Positions 1-8,463 of a stretch of 64,000 bases of DNA are shown here, one piece after another. Position numbers and translations under genes: made by a program. Source of the stretch: an uncultured Collinsella sp. (lineage in GTDB: Bacteria; Actinomycetota; Coriobacteriia; Coriobacteriales; Coriobacteriaceae). Position 1 is the stretch's first letter. Each line of letters starts with the position of its first letter. Below the pieces are notes generated by a model, which searched no databases, had not been told where the DNA came from, and saw only the letters and a list, made by a program, of their open reading frames with translations. The stretch covers positions 7,940 through 71,939 of the forward strand of contig CABUIE010000013.1 of the NCBI GenBank assembly GCA_902491565.1, read 5' to 3'.

Positions 1-584
1 GACGTGTCCTGAAAGGATGCCCCCGGAGTCGGCAGGAACTTAATGCCGTTGCGGTCAAGAAAATCGCGACGGTACACGGCCGACCAAATCGACGGCTTTT
101 GCTTAAAGAACTGCGTCGTATCGCTCGGGTGCACCGGCTTGCCACAGTCCTTGGCTTTAAACATCTCGTGCAGCGAGCGGCGCTCCTCGGGCTTAGACCA
201 GTAGAAATCAAAGTTCGCCTTCGCGAAGTCGGCATTATTGCTATCGGCGGCCGAGACAAGCTTTTCGAGTGCGTCGGACGCCATAAAGTCATCGGACTCC
301 AAGATGCCCACGTACTTGCCACGCGCCATCTCCAGACCGTGGTTCATCGAGTCGCCGTAGCCGCTGTTGGCCTTGTCGATCATCTTGACGCGCCTATCGC
401 GCTCCATATACTCGCGAATAATCGCCGGCGAGTTGTCGGTCGACCCATCGTTAATGCAGATGATCTCAATATCCTTGAGCGTCTGCGCCAGGGCGGAATC
501 GAGACACTCGCGCAGGTAGCGCTGAACATTGTAAATGGGAATAAGCAGCGACAGAACAGGGCTGCCAGAGGCGTTAGTAGACAA
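1..584 (-). CDS. Glycosyltransferase family 2, C-terminus cut by window edge
   Basis: About 194 codons of a GT-A fold glycosyltransferase, probably building a surface polysaccharide from nucleotide sugars at the inner face of the membrane. The start is TTG at 584-582, six bases after an AAGGAG ribosome site; no ATG is suitably placed. The N-terminus reads as a typical family 2 enzyme: the hydrophobic strand LLIPIYNV, then the CINDGSTDNS nucleotide-binding motif and LESDDFMA, which carries the DXD-type metal site. The end of the catalytic domain and the C-terminus lie left of the window. It is divergent from the acyltransferase gene that starts at 697. Family assignment is firm; sugar specificity cannot be read. 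Confidence 0.85.
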   Translation of the reverse strand, partial: MSTNASGSPVLSLLIPIYNVQRYLRECLDSALAQTLKDIEIICINDGSTDNSPAIIREYMERDRRVKMIDKANSGYGDSMNHGLEMARGKYVGILESDDFMASDALEKLVSAADSNNADFAKANFDFYWSKPEERRSLHEMFKAKDCGKPVHPSDTTQFFKQKPSIWSAVYRRDFLDRNGIKFLPTPGASFQDT

Positions 585-696
585 ATGTGCTCCTTAGGAA
601 ATACCTGTCGTTTCATGGTATCAAAGGGTCAGCGCGCTAGCGGGCGTTTATATAATCTATGGAGCTCGCAGAGGCAAACCGATAAGAAAGGACGTC

Positions 697-1827
697 ATGC
701 AGCCCAAAGCCGCACGCAACATACCCATCGAAGCACTGCGTTTGGTCGCGGTCGCCGGCATCGCGGTGTTCCACACCTTTCAGTGGACCTTCCAAGCCGT
801 CTGCGTCGGCGCCGTGGAATATGCCCCACTTGCGATGTCCCCCTATTCCGGCGTGCTCGGTTTTATTAACCTGCTTGGCTGCTGGGCCAACGAGGTCTTC
901 TTTATGATCTCGGGCTATTTTCTCATCGCCTCGGCCGCGAGTGCTTGGGACGGTGGAGCAACGTGGAAGTCGCAAATGCAACGGACGGCGCAGCGCCTGG
1001 GCAAGGTCGTTATGCCCACTGCGTTTTATTGCCTCGTGGCGCTCGCGTGGTCCACGGTCGTCTCCCCCATTCCCGACGTTACCCTCAACACGCAGTACTG
1101 GTACACGCTAGGCCTTGAGTTTATCTGGGTCTATGCCGCCACGGTCTTCATGGCGCCATGGTTTGGACTGGCTAAGAGTCGACTCCCCCAGAAAACCTAC
1201 ACGGCGACGGTCATCGCCGTTGGCATCCTCGCATTTGTTGTTAACGGGTATTTAGCCGCCATGAGTGCGACAAGCGGCGGTGAGTTTTCTTGGCTGCAGA
1301 AGCTCATGAGCGCTGCCACGTACGTAGTCGCGTTTTTGATCGGCGGACTGCTCCGCGACGTTACCGATGTCATGGATTCGGACAGGGTAGGCGCCTTGGG
1401 CATACGCCCGCTCGTAACGGTTTTGGTGCTCACCATCATCCTGGAAGGAGCACTCTCCTTCACCGACAACCTCACGGCGATGACAATCCTCTCCTACAAA
1501 TCGACCTCGCTGATCTCGTTTGCCCTCGCTGCCGCCTCCCTGCTCTTTGCGGCTACCCGACGCAGTGCCTCAGGCAATTCGCGGACTGCAGGTGCCATCG
1601 TCACCTTATCGACCGCCACGCTCGGTTTCTATGTGATGCAGTCGCTCACCAGTAGCCTGTGGCGTCCCGTCTTCAATACGTTGCTCGCAAACATACTGGT
1701 CAGCCAAAACAGCCCGGCAGCTATATGCATCGTCACGGGTACCGTCATTAGCATCGTCTTTGCTCTGGCACTTCTCGTCATCGATGCAGCCAGAAGTCTT
1801 ATCGAACGCAAGCTCAAGCGGCAATAG
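697..1827 (+). CDS. Acyltransferase family 3 membrane protein
   Basis: A 376-residue polytopic membrane protein of the acyltransferase-3 (OafA/WecH-like) family, which O-acylates sugars or lipids using acyl donors. The N-terminus has the family pattern, with R-N-I-P-I-E-A-L-R leading into the first membrane helix and VFHTFQWTF carrying the conserved histidine. About ten hydrophobic segments follow and the protein ends in a short basic tail. Start chosen at the ATG after GAAAGGA. With glycosyltransferase genes on both sides, modification of a surface polysaccharide is the likely role. The acyl group and acceptor are unknown. Confidence 0.85.
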   Translation: MQPKAARNIPIEALRLVAVAGIAVFHTFQWTFQAVCVGAVEYAPLAMSPYSGVLGFINLLGCWANEVFFMISGYFLIASAASAWDGGATWKSQMQRTAQRLGKVVMPTAFYCLVALAWSTVVSPIPDVTLNTQYWYTLGLEFIWVYAATVFMAPWFGLAKSRLPQKTYTATVIAVGILAFVVNGYLAAMSATSGGEFSWLQKLMSAATYVVAFLIGGLLRDVTDVMDSDRVGALGIRPLVTVLVLTIILEGALSFTDNLTAMTILSYKSTSLISFALAAASLLFAATRRSASGNSRTAGAIVTLSTATLGFYVMQSLTSSLWRPVFNTLLANILVSQNSPAAICIVTGTVISIVFALALLVIDAARSLIERKLKRQ

Positions 1828-1997
1828 ACACGCTGCCGCCAGACGCTAAAGCCGCTACAGCCGTGGCAGGTTCCTGCGTTTTATTCAAAGCTTGCCGCCA
1901 AGGTGCGCCGAGCCTTTACAATAGGACAGTCCCAAGGACGTATTCGATAGCTTCCGCGCTGCACTCGCCCGCCGCGCGTGAAAGGATATATTGCCCC

Positions 1998-3017
1998 ATG
2001 CCTTCAACCCTTCCCGCTCCCATCGATAAGCTCGCCATCGTCGTCGTTACGTACAAGCGCCAGGAACTCCTGGCCAACTTGTTCGACTCTATGACCGAGC
2101 TCACGGCAACGCCCTGGCGCATCGTGATTGTCGATAACGAGAATTCGCGCGAGACCGAGGCCATGTGCACCGCATTTAACGAGCGCTTGGCCAACCTGTG
2201 GGGCATCGACACCGAGCAGCCCGACGCACAGGGCGGCACCGACCGTGTCATCTACGCCCCGCAGCTCGAAAACGGCGGCGGTGCGGGCGGCTTCTCCGCA
2301 GGCACTAAATGCGCCTACGACCTGGGCGCCCAATGGTTCTGGGTGATGGATGACGACGTGCTCGTCATCCCCGAAGGCATCGAGCGCTTGGCCAAGTGGA
2401 CTGACCGCTACGATGTCATCCAGGGTTCGCGCCTGGACTTTGACGGCGGCGCCTTCTTTTGGCAATACCAGCTCATCCTCTCGCTCGGCATCCCCAACCC
2501 TATCGCCAAGTGGGATCTGGGTCCCGAGGGCTACCGCGCCATGAACCAGCTGTGCTTTGAGGGCGGCATGTTCTCGCGCCGCGTGGTCGACAAGATTGGC
2601 CTGCCCGACGCGCGCTTCTTTATCTACGGCGACGATGCCTGCTACGGCTACGTAGCCAGCCAGCACTTCCCCGCCGCCGTGGTCGCCGACGTGGTGCTCA
2701 AGCGCGCCCGCGCCGTCTCCAACTGGGATATCGCCGGCAAGCGCCAGCTCAACTCCACGAGCGACACCAACCGCTACTACATCATGCGCAACCGAGGCTT
2801 CCTCGCTCGCTATATGCAGATCTACGGTGACTACCACCCCATGCTGTTCCGCCTGGGCAATGCCGCGACCTTCTGCAAGGAATTCATTCGCCTCGCCGCG
2901 GTCGACAAGTGCTTTAAGACCGGCATTCCGGCGCTGCGCCGAGGCATGAAGGACGCCCGCAAGATCATCAAGGATCCCAACTGGAAGCCCATGCCGCCCA
3001 TGAAGGACGCGGAGTAA
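1998..3017 (+). CDS. Glycosyltransferase family 2, GlfT-like
   Basis: A 339-residue glycosyltransferase. Motifs in order: LAIVVVTYKR (first beta strand), VIVDNENS (nucleotide site), the glycine-rich NGGGAGGFSAG loop, WVMDDDV (metal-binding DDD) and FIYGDDACYG, the catalytic base region. NGGGAGGF plus DDD is common in galactofuranosyl- and rhamnosyltransferases, so transfer of such a sugar to a cell-wall or surface glycan is plausible. The frame is open back to 1863, but the family start VDKLAIVVV-like segment follows the ATG at 1998, which has GAAAGGA upstream at a rather long spacing. The donor sugar is not determinable. Confidence 0.88.
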   Translation: MPSTLPAPIDKLAIVVVTYKRQELLANLFDSMTELTATPWRIVIVDNENSRETEAMCTAFNERLANLWGIDTEQPDAQGGTDRVIYAPQLENGGGAGGFSAGTKCAYDLGAQWFWVMDDDVLVIPEGIERLAKWTDRYDVIQGSRLDFDGGAFFWQYQLILSLGIPNPIAKWDLGPEGYRAMNQLCFEGGMFSRRVVDKIGLPDARFFIYGDDACYGYVASQHFPAAVVADVVLKRARAVSNWDIAGKRQLNSTSDTNRYYIMRNRGFLARYMQIYGDYHPMLFRLGNAATFCKEFIRLAAVDKCFKTGIPALRRGMKDARKIIKDPNWKPMPPMKDAE

Positions 3018-3041
3018 CGGAAGCCGGAAACACCTCGGCGC

Positions 3042-4838
3042 TTAAAGCCGCTGGCATACCGTAGCCACATGCTGCCCATCAAAACCGAACCCCCAGCGCA
3101 TGCGACCCACGCCGGGGCGCGGTACACGGATTTCGTCGATGCTGTCGCGCTCTATGTCGAGTAGCGACTGCACGGCCAGCAATTCCAGGCCCAGCGCATC
3201 CACATCGGGATCATACATCAAGTTAATCGTTATCAGCGGTCGCTCGTCCAGCATGCCAATCGTATCTGCTACGTCGAACACAGCACCCGTAGGGAAAACC
3301 TGGATGTCCCAGCGACCCGCACCACACTTTCGCCTCGAGGCAGGATTGGCATAGCCCGGCAAGCCAAAGCAGAGCCCCTGCAAGAGCAAATGATATGGTA
3401 GCGGCTTATCTGGGTCGGTCTCACCGATTCCCGCATCCCCCAGGATGCGGCTTAGCGCCCGCCTCACGGTATCCTCGTTCCCACGGCACAGCCCGTCGCG
3501 AAACGCATCGACGTCTCGAATGTCTTCGGCAGCGCACTCAAACCACTCAACAATTACTAGACGCAAGACCTGGCGAAGCTCTTTATTGGGCAATCGCAAA
3601 ACATGGAGGCGATCGCCATGCTCTAGCTCCTCAGTCATATCCGTCGTGAGAAAACCGGACAGATACAGCGCTGTCCACATGCCATCGTCAGACGAGGCCT
3701 CTAGCCCCACAGCGCCCAAGCAAAGCGGGACCTCAGCACACCCATGGGCCTCGAGCAAATCAAACAAGACCGAAAGGCGGTCGAGATTCCACCCGGCAAC
3801 TACCCTACTCAGGCAATCGGCATACCCATACAGATCGGCACGCACGGGCGCCGTGCAGCCTCGGTCCAGAAAACCGATCACACGCGCTGGACTCGAGCAA
3901 TAGGCCCTACCAAACCGATATCCCTCGAGCCATTCACGCGCATCATCCAGGTATTCCTCGCGCCCAGCATGATTCAACAGAGCCTGGACCTCGGCATCCG
4001 AAAAGCCGAAACAACGGTCACACCAGGTCGAAAGCGGCGTCGTCAGACAATACGAGCAGCCGCGCGAAGAAAGCGCCGCTTCGGCAGGACCGGGGCACTC
4101 CCCCATCAGACACGTCAGCCGCAACGAATCGCGCGCAGTGGCAATGGCGTCGAACAGCACGCGATCGAATAGCCCTGCCGGATCGGCGTCGGAAGCGTCC
4201 CTCGCGCTCGCACGGCCCAACCACGCCGCGTCGTACCCATCAACGAGCAATACAACCTGCTCATCGCAGGCCATCTCCAGCAGCTCAATGAGCACGCCAA
4301 GCACCGAGGCGACCTCGTCCTCGCTCGCCGCGCCACGCGCAACACGTTCGATGTGACGCACCTTGTCTCGAGCTAAATCCGGAGCCTCCAAAAGCGCCAG
4401 CAGGCGGGCGCACTCGTCCGAAAGAGCATCGCGCACGACGTCGGCAATAGCGGCGCCACGCCTCGCAGCGCCAGAAAAATCCAGCGATATCACCGGATAG
4501 CAAGCGTACTCATCCCGATAGCGCCCGCCGTTCGCATCCCAAATCTGAGCATCGGCAAACAAACGCTGACCAGAGCGACCGACCGCTGGACGCTCCAGAA
4601 AAGCCCTGAGCATCGACAAGTTCATGCTCTTGCCAAAACCCTCGGGTCGACAGCACACCACAACGGACGCGTCGCAGTCCAACACATCGGCAATAAACAT
4701 GGTCTTGTCAACCAGCATGCAGCAACCAAGGGCCTCCGCATAGTCGTGCATGCCAATGGGCAAAGCCGCATCGCCGGCACAGCCGATCAAACGCACGCCA
4801 AAGCCAGCAGCACAATCAACATTTGCCTGTTCAGACAC
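3042..4838 (-). CDS. AAA-ATPase-like / PD-(D/E)XK family protein
   Basis: A 598-residue protein resembling the AAA-ATPase-like plus PD-(D/E)XK-nuclease-like proteins that are multiplied in gut anaerobes. Near the N-terminus VDKTMFIADVL is followed by a P-loop variant, CRPEGFGKSMNLSML, where the family usually has RPRRFGKS. VVLLVDGYDAAW is the Walker B region. The C-terminal nuclease-like part keeps GRWDIQVFPTG but I cannot see a clean D-X-(E/D)XK triad, so it may be inactive. Start chosen at GTG 4838-4836, seven bases after AGGGGGAA; the frame is open to 4970 without a better site. Function unknown; roles in mobile-element or defence biology are only suspected for this family. Confidence 0.75.
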   Translation of the reverse strand: MSEQANVDCAAGFGVRLIGCAGDAALPIGMHDYAEALGCCMLVDKTMFIADVLDCDASVVVCCRPEGFGKSMNLSMLRAFLERPAVGRSGQRLFADAQIWDANGGRYRDEYACYPVISLDFSGAARRGAAIADVVRDALSDECARLLALLEAPDLARDKVRHIERVARGAASEDEVASVLGVLIELLEMACDEQVVLLVDGYDAAWLGRASARDASDADPAGLFDRVLFDAIATARDSLRLTCLMGECPGPAEAALSSRGCSYCLTTPLSTWCDRCFGFSDAEVQALLNHAGREEYLDDAREWLEGYRFGRAYCSSPARVIGFLDRGCTAPVRADLYGYADCLSRVVAGWNLDRLSVLFDLLEAHGCAEVPLCLGAVGLEASSDDGMWTALYLSGFLTTDMTEELEHGDRLHVLRLPNKELRQVLRLVIVEWFECAAEDIRDVDAFRDGLCRGNEDTVRRALSRILGDAGIGETDPDKPLPYHLLLQGLCFGLPGYANPASRRKCGAGRWDIQVFPTGAVFDVADTIGMLDERPLITINLMYDPDVDALGLELLAVQSLLDIERDSIDEIRVPRPGVGRMRWGFGFDGQHVATVCQRL

Positions 4839-5040
4839 CAAAACGTTCCCCCTAAATCGCAGCACGATGCCAATTGTAATGACCGCATCGCATGTACCGA
4901 TGTCGCCGCGCAAACATATCGGGCAACGGTAGTAACAAGAGGTGTGAGGGGGCACAATTAATCGTTGCACAACAAAACGGGGCCCGATACATTCGCACCG
5001 GACCCCGTCCCGACTATTTAGTTATCCGGCAACTGAGAGC

Positions 5041-6855
5041 CTACTCCCCCGAGTCGTCCTCCCCAGAAGCCTTCTTCTGCTGATCGAGCTTATGCTTACC
5101 ACTTACGATAGACGTAGCGCCCAGCGTGGCCAAGCTCGCGCTGGCAAGGCTCGCCATAACGATGAGGTCGCCCGTCTTGGGCATGTTACCGCCCGAAGTC
5201 TTAGTCGTTGTAGTGGTGGTTGTAGTGGTCACCGTCTTGGAGTCATTTTGCTCTTGGTTCTGGTTGTCGGTGTTGCCCTTACTGCTGTCCTCGCCCTGCT
5301 GCTTTCCGTCCTCGGTCTTGTCCTTGTTCTTGTCCTTCTCCTCAGATTCAGACTTCTTGTCCTCGTCCTTCTTCTGAGCGGACTTGTCGTCCTTCTCATC
5401 AGAGCTAGAACCCTTATCGGATTCAACCTTCTCGGAAGCCTTATCCTTGGAGTCGCCCTTTACGGCTTCGGTCTTTTCCGTGGAAGCCTGATCAGAGTTG
5501 TCCTTGTTCTGAGTCGAGCCATTATTGACGCCAGCCATCAGCGAAGAACCCAGCGTAGAACCAAGCTGCTCGGAGAAAGAAGGCTTCTTGTCCGGCGAAG
5601 CAACGGGAGCGTCCGGCGCCTTATTCGAGTCGTTCTTGAAAGCATCGGGATCAGGGGTTGCATCAGAGCCGGAGCCATTGTTAGAGCCGGTGTCAACGGA
5701 CGAATCGCTCGAGCCGGTGGATGAGTTAGAGGTGCCAGCGTCGGTCGAACCAGAAGCGTCGCTGTCCGTATTGCCGGCAGAGCTTGAAGACGAATCGCCC
5801 GCAGCAGAGCCGTTCGAATCGGAGCCGTTCGAGGTAGAGCCGTCGTTGGTAGCGCCACCAGCAGAGCCATTACCGTCAGCATCGGTCGAGGGCGCATCCA
5901 TCCTGTCATCGTTGACATCGTCACTCGAGCCGTCATTCGAATCAGGCGTCGGCGAGGGCGCCGGCGTGGGCTCGGGCTGCACGGGCGTCGCAGCAGCAGC
6001 CTCGTCCTCAGCGATATAAACCAAGCAGTCCTTTAGCTCGTTGCGGTAGCGGTTCTTCCAGCCCTCATGATACTGGGGCTGACTCGAAAACTTAGTGGCG
6101 ACATTGTTGACCACGCTATTGGAGAGCGCCGTCACAAACTCGCGGTCGGACATATCGTTGGAAAGATTCGCCCAGCGGAAAAAGTCCCTGCAGCCACCGG
6201 TGCCGCACATGTTGGTGATGCTCCACACCATGCCCTTGACGCAATCGGCGCGACCCGAAATATCAATACCCAGGCCGCTCTTGAGCCACGCCTCGGTCAC
6301 CGCATAGTACGAGTTGTACGCATACGCATCCTGCAGAGCCGAAAACTCAGCAGGGTCGATGTTATAAGCGCCCTGGAAGGCCTCCTGCGCAATACGGCCC
6401 AACTCGGTGGGCTGGCCGTTCTCGTACATGGCATTGCTCATGTTGGAAATCTCGCTGCCGCGATCAATCGCATCCTTGAGCATGTTGTATTTTTCGGGGT
6501 TGTAGTTGTAGGCCTGCTTCATAAACGGGATGAGCGACCAACGACGGTCGAACTGGTAATAACCCAGCGCGTTGTAGCCGTCACCATACGAAAAGCCCTG
6601 GTTATAGTTGCCATGGCTCTCATATTTGGTGAAGTACTTCATCTCGGGAGTCACGTTGACAAACGAAACGCCCTGGACCGACCTCAGCACGCCCGAGAAG
6701 GACTGTTGGGTGTAAAGACCCTTATCGATATCGGTGGCATCCGAGGCAACGCCCGGCGTGGGCTCCTCGGCAGCGGCGGGTGCCGGCGCGGAAACGGCGC
6801 CAAACGAAAGCGCCAACGTCAGGCCCGCGACAATAGCAGAATGCTTGGGCTGCAT
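5041..6855 (-). CDS. Secreted lysozyme-like protein with sortase-type C-terminus
   Basis: A 604-residue exported protein. Residues 1 to about 30 are a signal peptide ending in APAAAEE. Residues 55-270 form a folded domain with KYESHGNY and NALGYYQFD, reminiscent of the catalytic E and the G-x-x-Q-F pattern of lysozyme/transglycosylase-like enzymes, plus cysteines in NMCGTGGC. Then come about 130 residues rich in Ser, Thr, Asp, Gly and Asn, and a Lys/Asp/Glu/Ser-rich spacer. The end shows a threonine run, MPKTGD, a hydrophobic helix and KHKLDQQKK, a sortase sorting signal with Met in place of Leu. It probably sits on the wall via a long stalk. Start ATG follows GGGAGGA. Enzyme activity is inferred and moderately uncertain. 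Confidence 0.75.
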   Translation of the reverse strand: MQPKHSAIVAGLTLALSFGAVSAPAPAAAEEPTPGVASDATDIDKGLYTQQSFSGVLRSVQGVSFVNVTPEMKYFTKYESHGNYNQGFSYGDGYNALGYYQFDRRWSLIPFMKQAYNYNPEKYNMLKDAIDRGSEISNMSNAMYENGQPTELGRIAQEAFQGAYNIDPAEFSALQDAYAYNSYYAVTEAWLKSGLGIDISGRADCVKGMVWSITNMCGTGGCRDFFRWANLSNDMSDREFVTALSNSVVNNVATKFSSQPQYHEGWKNRYRNELKDCLVYIAEDEAAAATPVQPEPTPAPSPTPDSNDGSSDDVNDDRMDAPSTDADGNGSAGGATNDGSTSNGSDSNGSAAGDSSSSSAGNTDSDASGSTDAGTSNSSTGSSDSSVDTGSNNGSGSDATPDPDAFKNDSNKAPDAPVASPDKKPSFSEQLGSTLGSSLMAGVNNGSTQNKDNSDQASTEKTEAVKGDSKDKASEKVESDKGSSSDEKDDKSAQKKDEDKKSESEEKDKNKDKTEDGKQQGEDSSKGNTDNQNQEQNDSKTVTTTTTTTTTKTSGGNMPKTGDLIVMASLASASLATLGATSIVSGKHKLDQQKKASGEDDSGE

Positions 6856-6994
6856 AAGATCCTCCCTGCATTGGTGTAGTTAAAGTGCGGTTTGCAAAGA
6901 TAGAATTAAGTATTGCAGCTCACCCGTTGTTGCACAACAACCCCTCGGTAAACGGCAACAACCCTCCGCGAAATCTTAAGGAATTGCGCTCAAC

Positions 6995-7426
6995 CTACAG
7001 CTTGATGTCAAAGTTGATCTCGGGGACGGCGGCCAGGTCGGCCAACGTCACGCCGTCGACGTACTTTTCGATCACGTCGTCCAGGCCGCGCCAGAACTTG
7101 ACGGTCGAGCACAAATCGCTGCGGGTGCAGCTGTTGTCGATGCCGTCGCACGCCACGGGCGCCGTGCTGCCCTCGACGGCGCGCAGGATGTCGCCGGCAC
7201 GCACCTCGGCTGGATCCTTGGCCATCATGTAGCCGCCGCCCTTGCCGCGCACGCTCTTAAGCAGGCCCGCCTTCATAAGCGGACGAACCAGCTGCTCCAA
7301 ATACTTTTGTGAGATATGCTCACGGTCGGCAACCTCGCGCAAGGCAATCTTGCCCTCGGCGTCGCCCAGCGCCGCGATATAGATCATCAGCCGGAGGGCA
7401 TAGCGGCCCTTGGAAGAAATGAGCAT
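6995..7426 (-). CDS. Rrf2 family regulator, probable suf repressor
   Basis: A 143-residue winged-helix regulator of the Rrf2 (IscR/SufR/NsrR) family. The N-terminus MLISSKGRYALRLMIYIA and the helix-turn-helix region ISQKYLEQLVRPL are diagnostic, followed by GYMMAKDP in the wing. CDGIDNSCTRSDLC supplies three cysteines in the usual place for Fe-S ligation, so it probably senses Fe-S status. Start chosen at ATG 7426 after GGGAGGGTAGGT; the frame extends upstream to 7522 only through the operator region. It is divergent from sufC, and four operator-like sites lie between the two, which suggests that it controls itself and suf. Confidence 0.93.
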   Translation of the reverse strand: MLISSKGRYALRLMIYIAALGDAEGKIALREVADREHISQKYLEQLVRPLMKAGLLKSVRGKGGGYMMAKDPAEVRAGDILRAVEGSTAPVACDGIDNSCTRSDLCSTVKFWRGLDDVIEKYVDGVTLADLAAVPEINFDIKL

Positions 7427-7446
7427 ACCTACCCTCCCATCGCATC

Positions 7447-7521
7447 TGGGACAACATAACCAGGTCTGTTTGTCCCAAATCTTAAGTAAGTGGGACAAAC
7501 AAACCTTGTTATTTTGTCCCA
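7447..7521. promoter_or_regulatory. Four-site alternating operator array between rrf2 and suf
   Basis: Four nonamers sit at an exact 22-bp period: TGGGACAAC at 7447, TTTGTCCCA at 7469, TGGGACAAA at 7491 and TTTGTCCCA at 7513. They alternate in orientation with 13 bp between neighbours, so every adjacent pair forms a dyad. Three are identical and the first has one mismatch. Sites 1-2 lie close to the regulator gene's start and sites 3-4 lie toward the suf promoter. The likely ligand is the adjacent Rrf2 protein; that is inference. Confidence 0.8.
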
Positions 7522-7558
7522 CATCTAGAAAAGTCGAGTGGATTAGTCGGGTTTTCCC

Positions 7559-7587
7559 TTGACTAACGCCGAACCCATAGTAACTTT
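7559..7587 (+). promoter_or_regulatory. Candidate suf operon promoter
   Basis: TTGACT at 7559-7564 is a good -35 box. After 16-17 bases comes TAACTT/AACTTT, a weak -10 element. The position, just downstream of the operator array and about 65 bases before the sufC start, fits the suf operon. The weak -10 would suit a regulated promoter. Not proven. Confidence 0.45.
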
Positions 7588-7650
7588 ATTCCGAGAAGAT
7601 TCCTAGGGTTTAGTACACCTATGAGTACACCATATACAGAGAGGGACAGC

Positions 7651-8451
7651 ATGAGCGCAAATCCGCTGCTTTCCATCGATGGTCTCACCGCCTCCGTGGA
7701 CGAGAAGACCATCCTCCACAATGTCAACCTCAACGTCGCCGCCGGTGAGACCCACGTGCTGATGGGCCCCAACGGCGCCGGCAAGTCCACCCTCGGCCAC
7801 CTGGTCATGGGCGACTCCGTCTATACCGTCAACGACGGCCGCATCGTCTTTGACGGCCAGGACATCACCGAGCTCACCACCGACAAGCGTTCGCGCGCCG
7901 GCCTGTTTCTGAGCTTCCAGGCCCCGGTCGAGATCCCGGGCGTGCCGCTGTCGAGCTTTTTGCGTGCCAGCATCGCTGGCCGCCCCGGCCTGGAGATGAA
8001 GGGCAAGGAGTTCCGCCGTCGCGTCAAGGAGCTCGCGGCCGAGCTCAACATGGACACCGCCTACCTCAACCGTGAGCTGGGCGTGGGCTTCTCGGGCGGC
8101 GAGAAAAAGAAGGTCGAGATGCTCCAGCTTCTGCTGCTGCAGCCCAAGCTCGCCATCCTGGACGAAACCGACTCCGGCCTGGACGTCGACGCCCTTTCCA
8201 CCGTCAGCCACGGCATGGACGCCTACCGCAAGAGCTGCGACGGCTCCATGCTCATCATCACGCACAACACGCGTATCCTGGAGCACCTGGATGTCGACCG
8301 CGTCCACGTTATGGTCAAGGGCCACATCGTACGCGAGGACGACGCCTCGCTGATCCCCTGGATCGACAAGAACGGCTTTGAGACCTTCGAGCGCGAGGCC
8401 GCCGAGCAGCGCGCCCAGGCCGAGTCCGCCGTTGCCGAGCAGCAGGCGTAA
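7651..8451 (+). CDS. sufC: Fe-S cluster assembly ATPase SufC
   Basis: A 266-residue ABC-type ATPase that drives the SufBCD scaffold on which Fe-S clusters are built in the cytoplasm. Walker A is GPNGAGKST, the signature is FSGGEKKK, Walker B is LAILDETDSGLD and the H-loop is IITHNTR. Start chosen at ATG 7651, where the protein begins MSANPLLSIDGL like other SufC proteins; GAGAGGGA lies just upstream. The in-frame ATG at 7621 lacks a ribosome site. First gene of the sufCBDSU operon, 12 bases before sufB. Confidence 0.97.
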   Translation: MSANPLLSIDGLTASVDEKTILHNVNLNVAAGETHVLMGPNGAGKSTLGHLVMGDSVYTVNDGRIVFDGQDITELTTDKRSRAGLFLSFQAPVEIPGVPLSSFLRASIAGRPGLEMKGKEFRRRVKELAAELNMDTAYLNRELGVGFSGGEKKKVEMLQLLLLQPKLAILDETDSGLDVDALSTVSHGMDAYRKSCDGSMLIITHNTRILEHLDVDRVHVMVKGHIVREDDASLIPWIDKNGFETFEREAAEQRAQAESAVAEQQA

Positions 8452-8463
8452 AGGGGCGACGCA

